Positions 53,789-61,645 of a stretch of DNA of 64,000 bases are shown one piece after another (within the stretch, counting starts at the first letter, position 1; each line of letters begins with the position of its first letter). The position numbers were made by a program, and so were the translations under genes. Under the pieces are notes generated by a model. That model was not told where the DNA came from. It saw only the letters and a program-made list of their open reading frames with translations, and made no database searches. Origin of the DNA: JAGREO01 sp020446285 (lineage in GTDB: Bacteria > Pseudomonadota > Alphaproteobacteria > Geminicoccales > Geminicoccaceae); assembly GCA_041398005.1 (NCBI GenBank), contig JAWKVP010000009.1, positions 62,001 through 126,000 of the forward strand, in the 5' to 3' direction.

Positions 53789-54557
53789 AGCGACGGTCGC
53801 ACACCCGGCCACGGACGAGGGGCCGGTGCTCCGCTGCACCGACCTTTCCAAGCGCTTCGGCGGTGTCCATGCGCTGGAGAAGGTGAGTTTCGAGGTCCGT
53901 CGCGGCGAGGTCCTGGCCCTTGCCGGCGACAATGGCGCCGGCAAGTCGACCCTCATCAAGACCATCTCGGGCGTACACAGGCCCGACGAGGGCGAGATTC
54001 GCTACAAGGGCGAGCGGGTGGTTCTGGACAATCCGCGTCATGCCCGCGAAATCGGCATCGAGACGATCTATCAGGATCTGGCGCTCGCCGACAATCTCGA
54101 TGTCGGCGCGAACGTGTTTCTCGGTCGCGAACCGACGACCCGGCTGTTCGGCCTCGAGCGACTCGATCGTCCGAAGATGCGCGCGGTCGCCCACGACGTG
54201 CTCGAGACACTCGACATCGATATTCCCGAACGCAAGCTGCACGAGCCCGTGCGCAATCTTTCCGGTGGCCAGCGGCAGGCGGTGGCGATCGGCAGGGCGA
54301 TCTACTGGAACGCCGAACTGCTCATCATGGACGAGCCGACGGCAGCGCTCGGCGTGCCCGAGCAGCGCAAGGTCAAGGAGCTGATCCTGCGACTGAAGAC
54401 GCAGAATGTCGCCATCATCTTCATTAGCCACAATCTCGTGGACATCTTCGATGTCAGCGACCGCATCATGGTCCTGCGCCGGGGCATCAAGGCGGGAGAA
54501 CGCCGCCCGAGCGAGACCGACCATAACGAGGTGGTGCGGCTGATGATCGGCGGCTGA
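53775..54557 (+). CDS. Sugar-type ABC transporter ATP-binding protein, single nucleotide-binding domain
   Basis: 260 residues, whereas most CUT2 ATPases (RbsA type) are about 500 residues with two domains. One complete domain is present: Walker A GDNGAGKSTLIK, Q-loop IYQDLALADNLDV, signature LSGGQRQAVAIGRA, Walker B LLIMDEPTAALG and switch FISHN. It must act as a homodimer, as in the FrcA type. The gene ends 15 bases before the convergent carbonic anhydrase gene. Confidence 0.93.
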   Translation: MTATEATVAHPATDEGPVLRCTDLSKRFGGVHALEKVSFEVRRGEVLALAGDNGAGKSTLIKTISGVHRPDEGEIRYKGERVVLDNPRHAREIGIETIYQDLALADNLDVGANVFLGREPTTRLFGLERLDRPKMRAVAHDVLETLDIDIPERKLHEPVRNLSGGQRQAVAIGRAIYWNAELLIMDEPTAALGVPEQRKVKELILRLKTQNVAIIFISHNLVDIFDVSDRIMVLRRGIKAGERRPSETDHNEVVRLMIGG

Positions 54558-54572
54558 TGAACCGGCATCCGC

Positions 54573-55682
54573 TCAGTCGAGCGTCAGGCGCCTTGCGTTG
54601 AGCGCCTGGACCGGGCGGGCATTGTTGTGCGGCATGGCCGCGGCGAGCGCCTGGATGTCCATGGGCGAGGCGGTGATCGGCTGGTCGAGCACATGCCATG
54701 CCACACCCTCCGAACAGGGCGGCGTGGTCAGCGAGCCGGTATAGCGGAAATAGTCCAGCCTCGGCGGCAGGACATCGGCGGCGCTCACATGGACGCCCGG
54801 CACCGCCACCGGGTCCCCCTCCGCCGGCGTGTAGGCGCGCATCGCGGCAATGAGCGGATTGACCGGACCGGCATCGATCATGACGCCGACGACGGCAAGC
54901 TGCCCGTGCCTGTTCTGATGGACGAGATGCAGCTCCATGGGTGCCGTGCGCCCGTCCACGACATGTTCGCTCGGTGCATGCACATGGAGTTGCAGGAGAT
55001 CGTAGCGCATCCCCTCGATCTCCAGCCAGCTTCCCGGCGCATAGTCGATCTGAACGGTGTGACCGTTGTTGCGGATGCCGAGCGGCGTCTGCCGGTAGTT
55101 GAAATGCAGCTCGGAATGCGCACCGCGCGATGCCGAAGCGAGATCGACCGGGGATTGCGCCTTGCCGCTGGCGCAGGTCCGGAAGGCGGGCGAGAGATCG
55201 CCCCAGTGTTCGGGCCCCTCTGCGCCGGCATAGCTCCAGTGCCGCCCGCCGGTGGCCGCATGACCGGCGGTGGTGGTGGTGGTCGTGTGTCCGCCGGTCA
55301 TGTCTCCCGCGCGGCCGGCACCCGTGGCATGCTCGCGCGCACCCGATGTCAGGTTCACGGGCTCCCGGTGATTGCCCGCCGTCGCCGTGTAACGGTAGGG
55401 ATCGTTGCCGGTGTCGATACGATCGGCGGCGGCGAAGATCCGCTCGGGCTCATGCAGCGGAGCCGGAGTGGCCTGCTGCATGGGCGCCGGAACGGGTTCG
55501 GTGATGGACATGCGCCGCTGTGGCACGGGCCGGCCATAGGCATCGTAGGACATCGCCTGCACCCCGGCGGTCTGCGGCTGGACCACCGGCGGCGATGCCG
55601 GGTAAGGCTGCATGAGATGATCCGTGCAGCCGGCGAAAGCGAGAATGACGGTGCCAGGAATGAACCAGCGGCGAACCGGCAT
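54573..55682 (-). CDS. Alpha-carbonic anhydrase, predicted lipoprotein
   Basis: 369 residues. The N-terminus has a lipobox LAFAGC (C19), predicting a lipid-anchored periplasmic or outer-membrane protein. A long linker (about residues 25-145) is rich in Pro, Thr, Gly and His, with a run of six threonines. The alpha-CA domain follows, starting HWSYAGAEGPEHWG. Two zinc histidines lie in LQLHVHAPSEH and the third in MELHLVHQN, with LTTPPCSEGVAW near the end. It interconverts CO2 and bicarbonate outside the cytoplasm. The gene is convergent with the sugar ABC operon and divergent from the TIR-like gene. Confidence 0.93.
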   Translation of the reverse strand: MPVRRWFIPGTVILAFAGCTDHLMQPYPASPPVVQPQTAGVQAMSYDAYGRPVPQRRMSITEPVPAPMQQATPAPLHEPERIFAAADRIDTGNDPYRYTATAGNHREPVNLTSGAREHATGAGRAGDMTGGHTTTTTTAGHAATGGRHWSYAGAEGPEHWGDLSPAFRTCASGKAQSPVDLASASRGAHSELHFNYRQTPLGIRNNGHTVQIDYAPGSWLEIEGMRYDLLQLHVHAPSEHVVDGRTAPMELHLVHQNRHGQLAVVGVMIDAGPVNPLIAAMRAYTPAEGDPVAVPGVHVSAADVLPPRLDYFRYTGSLTTPPCSEGVAWHVLDQPITASPMDIQALAAAMPHNNARPVQALNARRLTLD

Positions 55683-55979
55683 GAGAACCTCACGAACATG
55701 AATTTAACTATGGGTAGAATAGAACCGCATTTGATATACTATCAAGGGAATTCATATGAGGGCCCGCGGCGGGGTTATGCGAGCGGCGGACAATGCGGGA
55801 ATGGCATCGGAAGCGGAGACGATATACAGTTGACATCAAGTCAAATTGAAAATGTGCTGTAACTCACTTTCATTTCTCGTCAAAGTTGATAAGTATCGTA
55901 AGTAAGTGTCTTCCATGTCCAATACAGATGGTAACCATCACTGTTTTTGGATGTACATTGCTTCAGCGCGACAGGTCAC
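55683..55979. other. AT-rich divergent region before the TIR-like gene
   Basis: A stretch of 297 bases that is clearly AT-richer than its surroundings. It has no convincing gene. It contains a TTGAC-N5-GTCAA palindrome at 55830-55844 and must drive the carbonic anhydrase gene in one direction and the TIR-like gene in the other. The compositional shift may mark a junction of acquired DNA. Confidence 0.55.
55830..55844. promoter_or_regulatory. TTGAC-N5-GTCAA palindrome
   Basis: An inverted repeat with perfect 5-base arms about 135 bases before the TIR-like start. TTGACA at 55830 could also serve as a -35 element. It is only a candidate operator or promoter. Confidence 0.4.
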
Positions 55980-57494
55980 ATGCATTACTCCGATCTGAGC
56001 CAGACTGTCAGCCTCGATCTGTTCGTCGGATACGCGCCCGAGGACCGGTCGGAGGCCGATTCGCTGATCGGGCGTCTCATCGGACGCTTCGATATCGGCC
56101 ATATCTGCCACGCGGAGAGCAGAAGCGCACAGGCGGTGGACCGGCGCATGCTCTCGGGCCTCGAACGATGCAGCATCGCCGTGCTGCTCGCCTCGAGGGC
56201 CTGCCCGGTCGAACGGCTGCTGCCACGCGCCCTGCTCGACAGGGCGATCGCTGCCGGCAAGACGGTCGTCGTCCTGCATCTCGATGGCGAGGACAGCAGC
56301 GTCGACGCATGCCCGGGTGCCATTCACCAGCCGGCCGAAACCGACGGAAGCATTCCCACGGCCCGCCCCCTGCATCACTCCGCACTGCTCGACACGATCG
56401 TGCACAAGCTGGTCGCCCTTTCGGCCCGACTGCTGCCGATGGAACTCGCCGAGACACCGGCTTCCTTCAGCCTGCCGGCTCCGGCCGGAATGGCGACCGC
56501 CCTGCCCCGACGCCGGCGCATTCACGGGCGGGAGCGGGAACTGTCGCTGATCGTCTCGTTTCTCGACCGCGACGGCCCGGCCATGGTCCTCGTCGATGGC
56601 GGTGCGGGTATCGGCAAGACCTCGGTTCTCGAGGCCGTGGCGCATGAACCCGCGATAGCGGCACGGTTCGGGCTGCGCCGATGCTTTCTCCCGCTCGACG
56701 GCGTATCCAGCGCATGTGAGGCGTTCACCCGACTGGCGGAAGTCCTCGATCTCGAACCGAACCTCTTCTGCGAGGCGGATATCCGCACGGAACTCTCGCG
56801 CGCGCCCGCCCTCATCCTCGCCGACGACCTCGGCCGCAGTCTCGATGCCGTCGATGCGCGGGCGCTGGCCGAAGCGATCGTCGGTCTCCTCAGGGATACC
56901 GGCGCGAGCCTGATCGCCACGACCGAGCCCGGAATGGTCGTTGCCGAATGCGACATGCGGCCGGTTCCGCTCGACGGGCTCGACGAGGGATCACTGCGTT
57001 CGATGCTGTTTGCCACCGCGCGCGGGATCGCCGCGATCGATGACGGACTCTCGCCGCTGCTCGCCGAACTGCGCGGCAATCCGCTTGCCCTTCGCCTGCT
57101 CGCATCGGCCTGCCGCAACGATGCGTCGCTGTCCGATGTCGGGGACGCATGGGAACGCGCGGCACAAAGGCTGAACGGGAACGATTGTCCGGGAATGACA
57201 GCACTCGCGGCGGCGATCGAACGCGCCGGTGGCATCGAACGGCTCGGCGCCACATTGTCGCTGCTCGCCTCGATACCGGAGGGATTGCCGCTCGAACATC
57301 TGGAGGAGCGGCTCCCGGCGGGCGGATTCCTTGCGGTCATTTCGCTGCTCGATGCGGATCTGGCGGATCTGAACGGCCCGCGCATACGGCTGATACCCGG
57401 CATCGCGGCCATCCTGCCGACCGTTCAGGCGGCACTCGCGGGGCATGCAGCGACATTCGGGAACCGCACAGAACTGGCTGGTGTCCCGAACTAG
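55980..57494 (+). CDS. TIR-like / NB-ARC (STAND) ATPase protein
   Basis: 504 residues from the ATG at 55980; an in-frame ATG at 55947 is an alternative. Residues about 12-102 read like a TIR domain: LDLFVGYAPEDRSEAD, then SIAVLLASRACPVERLL, then AAGKTVVVLHLD. The glutamate expected near the end (RAE-type) is replaced in PRALLDRA. A STAND-type NTPase follows: GREREL, Walker A GGAGIGKTS (about 207-215), Walker B ALILADDL (about 277-284), LIATTEPG and the NB-ARC-like GNPLAL (about 366-371). A C-terminal helical part of about 110 residues has no recognisable repeats. The order is that of plant NLR immune receptors without the repeat sensor. A defence or signalling switch is inferred, not shown. 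Confidence 0.72.
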   Translation: MHYSDLSQTVSLDLFVGYAPEDRSEADSLIGRLIGRFDIGHICHAESRSAQAVDRRMLSGLERCSIAVLLASRACPVERLLPRALLDRAIAAGKTVVVLHLDGEDSSVDACPGAIHQPAETDGSIPTARPLHHSALLDTIVHKLVALSARLLPMELAETPASFSLPAPAGMATALPRRRRIHGRERELSLIVSFLDRDGPAMVLVDGGAGIGKTSVLEAVAHEPAIAARFGLRRCFLPLDGVSSACEAFTRLAEVLDLEPNLFCEADIRTELSRAPALILADDLGRSLDAVDARALAEAIVGLLRDTGASLIATTEPGMVVAECDMRPVPLDGLDEGSLRSMLFATARGIAAIDDGLSPLLAELRGNPLALRLLASACRNDASLSDVGDAWERAAQRLNGNDCPGMTALAAAIERAGGIERLGATLSLLASIPEGLPLEHLEERLPAGGFLAVISLLDADLADLNGPRIRLIPGIAAILPTVQAALAGHAATFGNRTELAGVPN

Positions 57495-57535
57495 AACGAG
57501 CTATATCGAGGGGCCAATTTGGAGCCTCTCGATTC

Positions 57536-59032
57536 ATGAAAACTGCCACAAGGAAGGGTCCACTCTACCTTGCCAGCATATCGCTCGACGAAGCGAGTGC
57601 GGTTCCGCTGCATCGTCAGCTCTATTTCGCGCTGCGCGAGGCCATTCTCGACGGCCGCCTGCGGCCGGGCGCGCGCCTGCCATCCAGCCGCTCGCTGGCC
57701 GGCGATCTCGGCGTCTCGCGCAACACCGTGCTGGCCGCCTTCGAACAGCTCCTCGCCGAGGGCTACATCGAGGGCCGTGTCGGCGCCGGCTCGTTCGTCA
57801 GCGAGCTTCTGCCCGAACATGCGCTCAATGCACGTCCGGGCCATGTCGATGCCACGCGGGATGCGGTCGCTCCGCCGGGACCATCGCGGCGTGGCGCCTA
57901 TCTCTGCGAGATGGTCACCGGCACATCGAAGCCGCGCGCCTTCGCGCCGGGACTGCCGGAACTCGCCGCCTTTCCCTTCGAGGACTGGGCGCGGCTGCTC
58001 CAGCGTCACTGGCGCAATCCGCCCGAGAGCTTTCTGATCGGCAGCGATCCGTCGGGCCATGGCCCCCTGCGCGATGCGCTCGCGCGCTATCTCGGTGCGA
58101 GCCGGGCGGTACGCTGCGATGCCGACCAGGTGTTCATCGTCAGCGGCGCACAGCAGGCGCTCGACCTCATGGCGCGCGTGCTCCTCGATCCGGGCGACGA
58201 GGTGTGGGTCGAGGATCCGGGCTATCCCGGCCTCATCGGCGCCCTGCTCGCCTCGGGCTCGAAGCTCGTGCCGCTCGCCATCGACGATGAGGGCCTGTCC
58301 GTCGCCGAGGGCCGGCGGCTGGCACCGAAGGCGCGCATGGCCTGCATCTCCCCGTCGCACCAGTATCCGCTCGGCGTCACCATGAGTCTCGCCCGCCGGC
58401 TCGAACTGCTCGACTGGGCGCGCGAGGCCGATGCGTTCGTGCTGGAGGACGATTATGACAGCGAATATCGCTACTCCGGACGTCCGCTCGCGGCATTGCA
58501 GGGGCTCGATACCGATGGCCGGGTGGTCTATGTCGGCACCATGAGCAAGGTGATGTTTCCGGGGTTGCGACTGGGCTACATGGTCGTGCCGAAACATCTC
58601 GTCTCCGCGTTCAAGGCGGTGCGGCGGCTCACCGATACCCATCCCTCGACGCTCGCCCAGCCGGCGCTCGCCGAATTCATCGAGGACGGATCGCTCGCCG
58701 CGCATGTCCGCCGGACCCGCGCGCTCTATGCGGAACGGCAGACGATGCTCATCGATGCGCTCGAACGCCGGCTGCGTGACCGCATCACGGTGCGCCCGTC
58801 GCAGGCCGGAATGCATCTCGTGGCCAGCCTGCCCGACGGAACCGACGATCGCCGTCTCTCGGCCTCGGCGCGCAGGTACGGTGTGGAAGCCCCTGCCCTT
58901 TCGAGCTACTTTCGCACCCATCATCCGAGAACGGGGCTTCTTCTGGGTTATGCCGGTGTGCCGGAAAAGGTGATCGAGCGCGGCGTGGCCGGTCTCGCCA
59001 AGGCGCTCGACGAGATTGGCGCTTCGGCATGA
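57536..59032 (+). CDS. MocR-type transcriptional regulator (GntR helix-turn-helix fused to an aminotransferase fold)
   Basis: 498 residues from the ATG at 57536. The GntR winged helix comprises about residues 22-90 (LHRQLYFALREAILDGRL, LPSSRSLAGDLGVSRNTV). The rest is a fold-type I aminotransferase domain with the PLP lysine at K338 in GTMSKVMFPGLRLGY and DDYDSEYRY upstream. Such regulators sense PLP adducts of amines or amino acids (PdxR, TauR, GabR). The gene starts 41 bases after the TIR-like gene with no obvious relation. Its target genes are not evident nearby. Confidence 0.93.
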   Translation: MKTATRKGPLYLASISLDEASAVPLHRQLYFALREAILDGRLRPGARLPSSRSLAGDLGVSRNTVLAAFEQLLAEGYIEGRVGAGSFVSELLPEHALNARPGHVDATRDAVAPPGPSRRGAYLCEMVTGTSKPRAFAPGLPELAAFPFEDWARLLQRHWRNPPESFLIGSDPSGHGPLRDALARYLGASRAVRCDADQVFIVSGAQQALDLMARVLLDPGDEVWVEDPGYPGLIGALLASGSKLVPLAIDDEGLSVAEGRRLAPKARMACISPSHQYPLGVTMSLARRLELLDWAREADAFVLEDDYDSEYRYSGRPLAALQGLDTDGRVVYVGTMSKVMFPGLRLGYMVVPKHLVSAFKAVRRLTDTHPSTLAQPALAEFIEDGSLAAHVRRTRALYAERQTMLIDALERRLRDRITVRPSQAGMHLVASLPDGTDDRRLSASARRYGVEAPALSSYFRTHHPRTGLLLGYAGVPEKVIERGVAGLAKALDEIGASA

Positions 59033-59120
59033 GAACTCGTGCCGCATGGCCAGGACGGCCCGCTCTCGGGCACATTTCAGTCGGAAACCGGGACGGCGGT
59101 CCGCAAGCGGAATGGAAGGC

Positions 59121-59963
59121 ATGAGCGAAAGCGAAAAGGAACGCGCCCGTGAATGGTTCGAGAGCCTTCGCGACCGGATCTGCACCGCCTTCGAAGCACT
59201 CGAGGATGCCTTTTCCGGTCAGGACGCGGAGCGCATGGAGCCCGGCCGCTTCGAACGCAGGGCGTGGGAGCGCGACGGCGGTGGCGGCGGGGTGATGAGC
59301 ATCATGCGCGGCCGGGTGTTCGAGAAGGTCGGCGTCAATGTCTCGACCGTGCATGGCGAATTCAGCGAAAAGTTCAGCAAACAGATCCCCGGAACGGACG
59401 GGAACCCGCAATTCTGGGCCTCGGGCATCTCGCTCGTCGCCCATCTGCGCAATCCGCACGCACCGCCGGCGCACATGAACACCCGTCACATACGCACCAC
59501 GAAATCATGGTTCGGCGGCGGCGCCGATCTCAATCCGATCTTCCCCGACGACAGCCAGACGGCGGCCTTCCATGCGCGTCTGAAACAGGCCTGCGACGCT
59601 TGCGGAGCGGATGCCTACGATCGCTTCAAGGCGTGGGCGGACGAGTATTTCTTTCTCCCGCATCGCGGCGAGCCGCGCGGCGTGGGCGGTATCTTCTACG
59701 ATTATCTCGAAAGCGACCACGAACGCCATTTCGCCTTCACCCGCGAGGTTGGCGAAGCGTTCCTCGACATCTACCCGCAACTGGTCGAGCAGAAGATGAA
59801 TCTGCCCTGGACCGATGGGGAGCGCGCCTTTCAGGCCGAGCGCCGTGGCCGCTATGTCGAGTTCAACCTGTTGTGGGACCGGGGAACACGCTTCGGGATC
59901 GAGACGGGAGGGAACACGGAAGCCATTCTCATGTCACTGCCGCCGGTCGCGACCTGGAGCTGA
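59121..59963 (+). CDS. hemF: Oxygen-dependent coproporphyrinogen III oxidase
   Basis: 280 residues from the ATG at 59121 (an ATG at 59112 is also possible). It converts coproporphyrinogen III to protoporphyrinogen IX with O2, in haem synthesis. Signature blocks are GGGGGVMSIMRGRVFEKVGVN, NPHAPPAHMNTRHI, WFGGGADLNP, and EYFFLPHRGEPRGVGGIFYDYL with the C-terminal GRYVEFNLLWDRGT. It is not in an operon with hemH. The oxygen-dependent enzyme implies aerobic growth. Confidence 0.96.
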   Translation: MSESEKERAREWFESLRDRICTAFEALEDAFSGQDAERMEPGRFERRAWERDGGGGGVMSIMRGRVFEKVGVNVSTVHGEFSEKFSKQIPGTDGNPQFWASGISLVAHLRNPHAPPAHMNTRHIRTTKSWFGGGADLNPIFPDDSQTAAFHARLKQACDACGADAYDRFKAWADEYFFLPHRGEPRGVGGIFYDYLESDHERHFAFTREVGEAFLDIYPQLVEQKMNLPWTDGERAFQAERRGRYVEFNLLWDRGTRFGIETGGNTEAILMSLPPVATWS

Positions 59964-60058
59964 GCACGCGGCACGGCATTCCCGCAACCCTCGCTCCGCT
60001 CCCCTTCGACCGGACCGTACCCCGAACCGCCCCCGCCCGGGCATCCCAAGGAGACATC

Positions 60059-60601
60059 ATGGAACTCGAGAAACTTTCGATCGGCGCCAATCCTCCCGAC
60101 GAGGTCAATGTCATCATCGAGGTGCCGCTCCGATCCGATCCGATCAAGTACGAATTCGACAAGGATTCGGGCTTCATCTTCGTTGATCGCTATCTCTACA
60201 CGACGATGTTCTATCCGTGTAACTACGGCTTCATTCCGCACACGCTCGCCGATGACGGCGATCCCATCGACGTCATGGTCATCGGCCGCATGCCGGTGCA
60301 GGCCGGGACGGTGCTGCGCGCCAATCCCATCGGCGTGCTCAAGATGGAGGACGAGGCCGGCATGGACGAGAAGATCCTCGCCAAGCCGATCGACAAGATC
60401 ACGCCCGTCAATCGCAAGCTCAAGACCTATCGCGACGTGCCCGAAATCGACCTGCAGCGCATTGCCCACTTCTTCGAGCATTACAAGGATCTGGAGCCCA
60501 ACAAATGGGTGAAGATCAAGGGCTGGGGCGATGTCGACGAGGCCAAGCAGCTGATCGTCCAGGGCATCGACGCGCAGACGGCGGCGAAGGCCGGCGGATA
60601 G
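60059..60601 (+). CDS. ppa: Inorganic pyrophosphatase (family I)
   Basis: 180 residues, preceded by AAGGAG. It hydrolyses pyrophosphate from biosynthetic reactions. EVPLRSDPIKYEFDKDSGFIFVDR and MFYPCNYGFIPHTLADDGDPIDVMV carry the lysine, tyrosine and the metal-binding aspartates (DGDPID, the family signature). EDEAGMDEKILA and HFFEHYKDLEPNKWVKIKGW complete the pattern. The length is standard for family I. It lies 95 bases after hemF. Confidence 0.98.
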   Translation: MELEKLSIGANPPDEVNVIIEVPLRSDPIKYEFDKDSGFIFVDRYLYTTMFYPCNYGFIPHTLADDGDPIDVMVIGRMPVQAGTVLRANPIGVLKMEDEAGMDEKILAKPIDKITPVNRKLKTYRDVPEIDLQRIAHFFEHYKDLEPNKWVKIKGWGDVDEAKQLIVQGIDAQTAAKAGG

Positions 60602-60727
60602 GCCGCGAAGGGCGGCCGGCACCGCGCCCGGCGCACCGGCCGTCGACCCCGGTTCTTAACACTTGACCCCCACAAAAAGGCGGGTGACGATAATCATCAC
60701 CTTGCAGTCGCACCAGGGAGTGGACCC

Positions 60728-61183
60728 ATGAAACGTCAGATCATTCCAGGCGTCATCGACGGCCAGCAGGCCCTTTGCTGCCTCGCTCCGGATGCGACGG
60801 TCAAGGAAGCGGCCGATCTGATGGCCGAACGGCGGATCGGCGCGATCCTCGTCATGGAAGGTCCCCGGCTGGCGGGCATCCTGACCGAACGCGATCTCGT
60901 GTTCCGCGTGCTCGCGAAGGGTGCGAAGCCGGAATCGACGAAGGTGAGCGCGGTCATGACCGCCGATCCCATCGTCACCGGCCCCTCGGACGGTGCACTG
61001 CAGGCCCTCGAGACGATGAGCAAGGGCCATTTCCGGCATCTGCCGGTCCTCGATGGCAACGACGTCCTCGGCATCGTCTCCATCCGCGATCTCTACGAGG
61101 CCATTCGCGGCCATCTCGAGGAAGAACTGCGCGGCGCGGAAAGCCTGATCTACGGCGATCAGTACGGCTCGGGCGCCGCCTAG
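60728..61183 (+). CDS. Twin CBS-domain protein
   Basis: 151 residues made almost wholly of two CBS motifs (about 8-66 and 74-132). Each has the typical pattern: AADLMAERRIGAILVMEGPRLAGILTERDLVFRVL, then VMTADPIVTGPSDGALQALETMSKGHFRHLPVLDGNDVLGIVSIRDL. Stand-alone CBS pairs bind adenine nucleotides and act as small sensors or regulators. There is no catalytic domain. A T-run follows the stop directly. Confidence 0.93.
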   Translation: MKRQIIPGVIDGQQALCCLAPDATVKEAADLMAERRIGAILVMEGPRLAGILTERDLVFRVLAKGAKPESTKVSAVMTADPIVTGPSDGALQALETMSKGHFRHLPVLDGNDVLGIVSIRDLYEAIRGHLEEELRGAESLIYGDQYGSGAA

Positions 61184-61193
61184 CCTTTTTTTT
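61166..61193 (+). terminator. Terminator at the end of the CBS gene
   Basis: GGCT (61166-61169) pairs with AGCC (61182-61185) around a GC-rich loop overlapping the stop codon, and eight T follow (61186-61193). The stem is short, so efficiency is uncertain. The convergent bolA-family gene ends just beyond. Confidence 0.5.
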
Positions 61194-61207
61194 CCATTAC
61201 CCGGACG

Positions 61208-61489
61208 TCAGCCTCGCGCCTCTTCCGGAGTGCGGGCGGTGATCGAGAGGGCGTGGATCTCGCGTTGCATCAGGTCGCCCACTGCTGCGATTACCGCGCG
61301 CTGGCGGGCGACCCGGCTCTGGCCGGCGAAGGACGGGCCGGTGATGATGACGGCAAAGTGGCTCTCGCCCTGCGGTCGCGATCCGGCATGGCCGGCATGG
61401 CGTGCCGACTGGTCCTCGATCTCGACATCATGTGACGTGAACGCGTGTTCCAGCCTTTCGCGCAGCTCGCTCTGAACCGGTCCGGCCAT
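61208..61489 (-). CDS. BolA family protein
   Basis: 93 residues from the ATG at 61489. The class II KH-like fold is indicated by AGPVQSELRERLEHAF, ESHFAVIITGPSFAGQSRVARQRAV and the C-terminal EIHALSITARTPEEA. BolA proteins pair with monothiol glutaredoxins in iron sensing and Fe-S trafficking, and some act as transcription regulators. It has RQR where many members have RHR. It is divergent from the zinc dehydrogenase gene. Confidence 0.92.
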   Translation of the reverse strand: MAGPVQSELRERLEHAFTSHDVEIEDQSARHAGHAGSRPQGESHFAVIITGPSFAGQSRVARQRAVIAAVGDLMQREIHALSITARTPEEARG

Positions 61490-61645
61490 GGTTTCCTCTC
61501 CCCTTGCAAGGCGTGTATCGTCGGTGACATTGCCGATCGTTCGTAGCCTTAGCAGCATGTCGGGAAAATGCCGATAGACGCCGCGCCGAACCGCCCGCAT
61601 TCTTGCAGTCAAGGGAATGCCGGCAATCCGGGAAAGGGGAGACTC

